From positions 1 to 9,194 of the forward strand of contig JAITRD010000059.1 of assembly GCA_031288575.1 (NCBI GenBank): DNA of 9,194 nucleotides, written 5' to 3'. Made by a program: the position numbers and the translations under genes. This document shows, in pieces, positions 7,101-9,194 of the stretch (position 1 is the stretch's first letter; every line of letters begins with the position of its first letter). Source of the stretch: Treponema sp. (GTDB taxonomy: Bacteria > Spirochaetota > Spirochaetia > Treponematales > Breznakiellaceae). The notes under the pieces are model-generated. The model ran no database searches. It saw only the letters and a list, made by a program, of their open reading frames with translations, and was not told the DNA's origin.

Positions 7101-7259
7101 GCCAAAACCGTCCCCATCGTCGCCATGACCGCCAATATATTTAAAGAGGATATTGACAAATGCCTGGCCGCGGGGATGAACGATCATCTGGGCAAGCCCA
7201 TTGATCTGGCGGAACTTATGAAACGCCTCGAAAGGTACCTGCTCAAGAAAAGCGGGTAA
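4194..7259 (+). CDS. Membrane-anchored hybrid sensor histidine kinase (PAS-GAF-PAS-HisKA-HATPase-REC-REC)
   Basis: This is a 1021-residue hybrid kinase. Two membrane helices (about 12-33 and 42-63) are joined by a loop of about 8 residues, so there is no sizeable outside sensor and sensing is probably intramembrane or cytoplasmic. Domains follow in order. PAS-like (about 75-180) carries Cys119, Cys131, Cys134 and Cys158. GAF covers about 200-358. A second PAS spans about 363-475 and leads into a coiled linker. HisKA has H-box SHEMRTPMN (phospho-His507). The HATPase has N-box Asn624, G1 DTGIGI (657-662), F-box LFSLFEQ (670-676) and G2 GGTGLGL (686-692). REC1 (about 745-872) has Asp750/751, phospho-Asp801, Ser830 and Lys856. 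REC2 (about 896-1018) has Glu901/Asp902, phospho-Asp947, Thr979 and Lys1001. Both receivers look competent. No Hpt or output domain is present, so phosphate must pass to a separate protein. GGAG six bases upstream supports the start. The signal and target are unknown. Confidence 0.93.
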   Translation: MAKKQKAFFCRPAIVLLFMPCLIVFPALFLFLTYKEGPLRHWALGFLFSGLALLIAACSAVLARQVFRPRENPSGLKNILNTIEAYLVVTDLRSDKILFMNDSMKARFGFDDRIIGQKCWETLYPESSGPCPFCPREKLSPHGAAVVWEEKNPLTGECYKNTSSLIEWDKGRYAHFIHKIEVSQLKSAENALKKRLQQQEFMSAISQSFISAEDISTLLRNALMMTGLFMRVSKTALALHDPEANALIFEYEWHNEKSQPFQKPKRSYAFGPGEITYDTFITRGDVLLVCNDIEERPEIAAVLRKRGIKSCIYAPIYVYNSFWGLLIIDCHNEARLWDESDIHLVKLIANSIAGLIIRSDTEEQLRRMSSIVNSSPQFISYITPQGQFKYINQGAAAISGHSPAELKGQNIGFLFETEYRDKFLGEFIPSVLEQDSRQWELPLLRKDGETRILALSAFTTDSKKNGIGVIASDITEKRQLEQDLIRAKELAEQSNQAKSNFLSRMSHEMRTPMNAIIGMTTIAQTSRDQEKMEYCLAKISEASVHLLGVINDILDMSNIEAGKFELSYSEFCFEKMLLRVTGMMRFRVNEKKQNLIVRLDRNMPVNIVADEQRLAQVITGLLSNAVKFTPEEGTITLAVIRVSSQDSLCTLRITVSDTGIGITEEQKDRLFSLFEQADGTVARKYGGTGLGLVISKSIIDLMGGDIWINSVPGEGSEFSFEITVEEGQPPREGNPDRRINWEKLRILAADDSPDVLDYFKEFASARGIHCAVASSGEEACKLLEGAGENSGPAPFDIVFTDWRMPGMNGIELTGKIKKLSGGKIVVIMISAAEWDLIEDEAKAAGVDGLIDGFIPKPLFPSALVDCIYEHLDMIRTNAPGTGEKQAGTNQIFAGSSILLAEDVEINREIVIALLEDTGVSVDCAENGAEAVRLFKNNPAKYRVIFMDIHMPEMDGFEATRQIRALDIPQAKTVPIVAMTANIFKEDIDKCLAAGMNDHLGKPIDLAELMKRLERYLLKKSG

Positions 7260-7331
7260 TAGCCCCGAGGTAATAGATTTACCACTAATTGCGGGTCAAG
7301 TTTAGAACAAGGCGGGGGCATTAAGGCGGGT

Positions 7332-8714
7332 TTATCCCAAGGCAAGCCTTTCCCGCAGCACCCTTATCTGCCGGCGTACCTCCTCCGGGGCGGGGCCGCC
7401 GGGAAGGTTCCGGGCGGCCACGCAGGCCGCGGGGCTGAGGGCCTGGTAAAGGTCGGCCTCAAAAAGTTCCGACCGGACCTTGAGCTCCGGGAGGCTCCGT
7501 TCACCGATGCTCCGCTGTCCCGCCCGGATACAGTCCCGGACCACCAGGGCGGCGGCTTCGTGGGCCCGGCGGAAGGGGAGCCCCTTCCGCACCAGGTATT
7601 CCGCCGCGTCGGTAGCTTCCAGAAAGCCCCCGACGCAGGCGGCTTCCATGGCTTCGGTATTAAAGACCATACTTGCCGTCATGCCCCGGAACATACGGAG
7701 GCAGGATCGGACCGTATCCAGGCTGTCAAAGAGGCTCTCCTTATCCTCCTGGAGATCCTTGTCGTAGGCATAGGGCAGCCCCTTGAGAAGGGTAAGGAGG
7801 GTTACCAAATTCCCGGCGGTCCGCCCCGCCTTGCCCCGGATAAGTTCGGCAAAATCGGGGTTTTTTTTCTGGGGCATAATGGAGGAGCCGGTACTCCAGG
7901 AGTCGGCCAGGCGGATAAAGCGGAACTCCTCGCTGGCCCAGAGGATCAGGTCCTCGCAAAACCGGGAAAGGTGCACCGCGGTGATGGCGCAGGCGGAAGC
8001 GGTTTCCAGGGCAAAGTCCCGGTCCGCCACGGAATCCATGGCATTGAGGGTAGGCCCCCGGAAACCCAGGGCTTTCGCCGTGGCCTCCCGGTCCAGGGGC
8101 AGCCCCGAACCGGCCAGGGCCCCGGCCCCCAGGGGGCATTCATCCAGCCGGGTGAGGGCGTCGGCAAAACGGCCCCGATCCCGGTCCAGGGCGGCGCACC
8201 AGGCGCTCAGGTAATACCCCGCCGTTACCGGCTGGGCCCGCTGGAGGTGGGTATAACCGGGCATCACCGCGCCGGCGTATTTTTCCGCCTGATCCAGGAG
8301 GGCCTTCATGGTTTCGCTTAGCTCCGCCCCCAGTTCCGGTATTGCCCGTTTAAGGTAAAGCCGGAAGTCCAGGGCCACCTGATCGTTCCGGCTGCGGCCC
8401 GCGTGGACCATGCGGCCCGGGTCGCCTAAACGCTCGGTGAGCACCCCTTCGATAAAGGAATGGATATCCTCGGCCCCGGGATCTATGGCCAGGGTCCCCG
8501 CCTCAAGTTCCCCGGCAATGCGGGCAAGTTCCCGGTCCAGATCCCGGGCGGTCTCCGCCGGGATGATCCCCCGCTCCCCCAGCATGGCCGCGTGGGCCCG
8601 GCTGCCGGCGATATCCTCCTGGGCAAGCCGCCGATCCACCGCCAGGGAAGCCTGGAAAGCAAAGGCTTCCCCTTCGGGTTTTTCCGTCAGCCGCCCCGCC
8701 CAAAGCACGGGCAT
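7332..8714 (-). CDS. argH: Argininosuccinate lyase
   Basis: This cytoplasmic, normally homotetrameric enzyme cleaves argininosuccinate to arginine and fumarate, the last step of arginine biosynthesis. The 460-residue length matches the family (about 455-465). Seen in the protein: the N-terminal LWAGRL start block, the HAGRSRNDQVALD block (104-116), GYTHLQRAQP with Thr155-His156 (153-162), and the fumarase/aspartase-superfamily signature GSSIMPQKKNPD (276-287), which includes the catalytic serine loop. The ATG at 8714 is chosen because GGAG (8723-8726) lies eight bases upstream. A TTG eight codons further up would add a non-conserved MKNHGDKQ and has no good ribosome binding site. It lies 39 nt downstream of argG on the same strand and is probably co-transcribed. 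No convincing terminator is visible in the 72-nt gap to the convergent kinase gene. Confidence 0.96.
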   Translation of the reverse strand: MPVLWAGRLTEKPEGEAFAFQASLAVDRRLAQEDIAGSRAHAAMLGERGIIPAETARDLDRELARIAGELEAGTLAIDPGAEDIHSFIEGVLTERLGDPGRMVHAGRSRNDQVALDFRLYLKRAIPELGAELSETMKALLDQAEKYAGAVMPGYTHLQRAQPVTAGYYLSAWCAALDRDRGRFADALTRLDECPLGAGALAGSGLPLDREATAKALGFRGPTLNAMDSVADRDFALETASACAITAVHLSRFCEDLILWASEEFRFIRLADSWSTGSSIMPQKKNPDFAELIRGKAGRTAGNLVTLLTLLKGLPYAYDKDLQEDKESLFDSLDTVRSCLRMFRGMTASMVFNTEAMEAACVGGFLEATDAAEYLVRKGLPFRRAHEAAALVVRDCIRAGQRSIGERSLPELKVRSELFEADLYQALSPAACVAARNLPGGPAPEEVRRQIRVLRERLALG

Positions 8715-8722
8715 TTGCTTAT

Positions 8723-8726
8723 CTCC
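8723..8726 (-). promoter_or_regulatory. Shine-Dalgarno site that sets the argH start
   Basis: On the - strand, GGAG is followed by ATAAGCAA and then the ATG at 8714. This ideal 8-nt spacing favours that ATG over the in-frame TTG at 8738, which lies upstream of this site. Confidence 0.65.
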
Positions 8727-8753
8727 ATGGTTTTTCAAAAGATCCGGGGCCCC

Positions 8754-9194
8754 CTACTCCGCCCTCTTGTTGCGGCCGCCCCGTCCCCCGGCCCCGGGAG
8801 CCTCCGGCGGAAGATCGGTCCCGGTTTTTGCCCCGGCCTTTCCCCTTCCTTTTATGCCGCCCTTTTTTCCCGGTTCCATCAAAGCCCGGACCAGGACGGG
8901 AAGGCCGTAGAGCCGGATAAAGCCCTTGGCGTCGGCGTGGTCGTAAAGCTCCCCGGTGGCAAAACTGGCGATACTGGCGTTGTAGAGGGAATAGGGGGAG
9001 CTTACCCCGGCGGAGCTAACTCCGCCCTTGTAGAGTTTGAGCCGGACCGTGCCGGTTACGGTCCGCTGGGTGGCGTCCACAAAGGCCGAGAGGCTTTCCC
9101 GCAGGGGGGTAAACCAGAGCCCCCCGTAGATGAGTTCCGCCATTTTCAGGGCGGCCTGCTGTTTAAAGGAATAGGTCTGCCGGTCCAGGCAGAT
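8754..9194 (-). CDS. argG: Argininosuccinate synthase, C-terminal part (5' end outside window)
   Basis: This enzyme joins citrulline and aspartate, using ATP, to form argininosuccinate, the substrate of the argH product encoded downstream. The frame is open to the window edge, giving the last 146 residues and the stop codon. The segment begins at LDRQTYSFKQ and continues with KMAELIYGGLWFTPLRESL, VTGTVRLKLYKG, SSPYSLYNASIASF and GFIRLYGLPVLVRAL. This is the characteristic C-terminal part of the argininosuccinate synthase family, including its oligomerisation helix region. The family normally ends shortly after the last of these blocks. Here about 40 further residues follow (encoded by 8757-8876), rich in Gly, Lys, Arg, Ala and Pro and probably disordered. 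Gene order argG then argH, 39 nt apart, indicates an arginine biosynthesis operon. Its promoter is not in view. Confidence 0.94.
   Translation of the reverse strand: MCLDRQTYSFKQQAALKMAELIYGGLWFTPLRESLSAFVDATQRTVTGTVRLKLYKGGVSSAGVSSPYSLYNASIASFATGELYDHADAKGFIRLYGLPVLVRALMEPGKKGGIKGRGKAGAKTGTDLPPEAPGAGGRGGRNKRAE

Noticed and set aside
7269..7283. Hairpin GGTAA-TAGAT-TTACC after the kinase gene
   Set aside because: It is a 5-bp AT-containing stem with no T-run on either strand, too weak to call a terminator. I see nothing else in the 72-nt gap at 7260-7331.
7560..8321. Long + strand open frame (253 codons) opposite argH
   Set aside because: It is antisense to a well-conserved enzyme gene, its Gly/Pro-rich translation resembles no family, and it has no clear ribosome binding site. 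It is a by-product of GC-rich codon use.
8715..8738. TTG start of argH eight codons upstream
   Set aside because: The added residues are not part of the family's N-terminus, and the good Shine-Dalgarno GGAG lies downstream of this TTG, in position for the ATG at 8714.

Overview
The window reads as a chromosomal segment from a moderately GC-rich diderm bacterium. It holds an Mla/Mce-type lipid ABC transporter, a lipoprotein and a large hybrid histidine kinase. The gene style (Mla-like operon with a TPR lipoprotein, Cys-containing PAS sensor kinase, arginine genes) would fit a spirochaete such as a gut Treponema. That placement is an impression from gene content, not a demonstrated assignment. 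I see no mobile elements, tRNA or rRNA genes, or CRISPR arrays. Apart from short intergenic gaps the window is fully coding.

Layout. (1) Positions 1-660, + strand: the C-terminal part of an FMN-dependent alpha-hydroxy-acid dehydrogenase/oxidase, closed by a probable Rho-independent terminator. (2) Positions 707-4108, - strand: a tight four-gene operon, transcribed right to left as MlaE-type permease, MlaF-type ATPase, MlaD/MCE substrate-binding protein, then a TPR-repeat lipoprotein. Junctions are a 2-nt gap, a 4-nt ATGA overlap and a 20-nt gap. (3) Positions 4109-4193: a short AT-rich intergenic region with overlapping divergent promoter candidates. (4) Positions 4194-7259, + strand: a 1021-residue membrane-anchored hybrid histidine kinase with order TM-TM, PAS (Cys-rich), GAF, PAS, HisKA, HATPase, REC, REC. 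(5) Positions 7332-9194, - strand: argH preceded by the 3' part of argG, the last two steps of arginine biosynthesis, 39 nt apart. argG runs off the right edge.

How the genes work together. The permease, ATPase and MCE protein should form one inner-membrane complex that moves phospholipid or another lipid between inner and outer membranes. The co-transcribed lipoprotein is a candidate periplasmic or outer-membrane partner, because no MlaA, MlaB or MlaC is encoded here. The kinase is transcribed divergently and has no DNA-binding partner in view, so its output is unknown. ArgG and ArgH convert citrulline and aspartate to argininosuccinate and then to arginine plus fumarate.

The points most worth a second look are the loss of the substrate-binding Arg in the alpha-hydroxy-acid enzyme, the unusual ATPase motifs (LSMGE and LDEW), the Mla operon with a TPR lipoprotein in fourth place, the cysteine cluster in the kinase's first PAS domain, and a basic low-complexity tail on ArgG. 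None of these amounts to a clearly new system.
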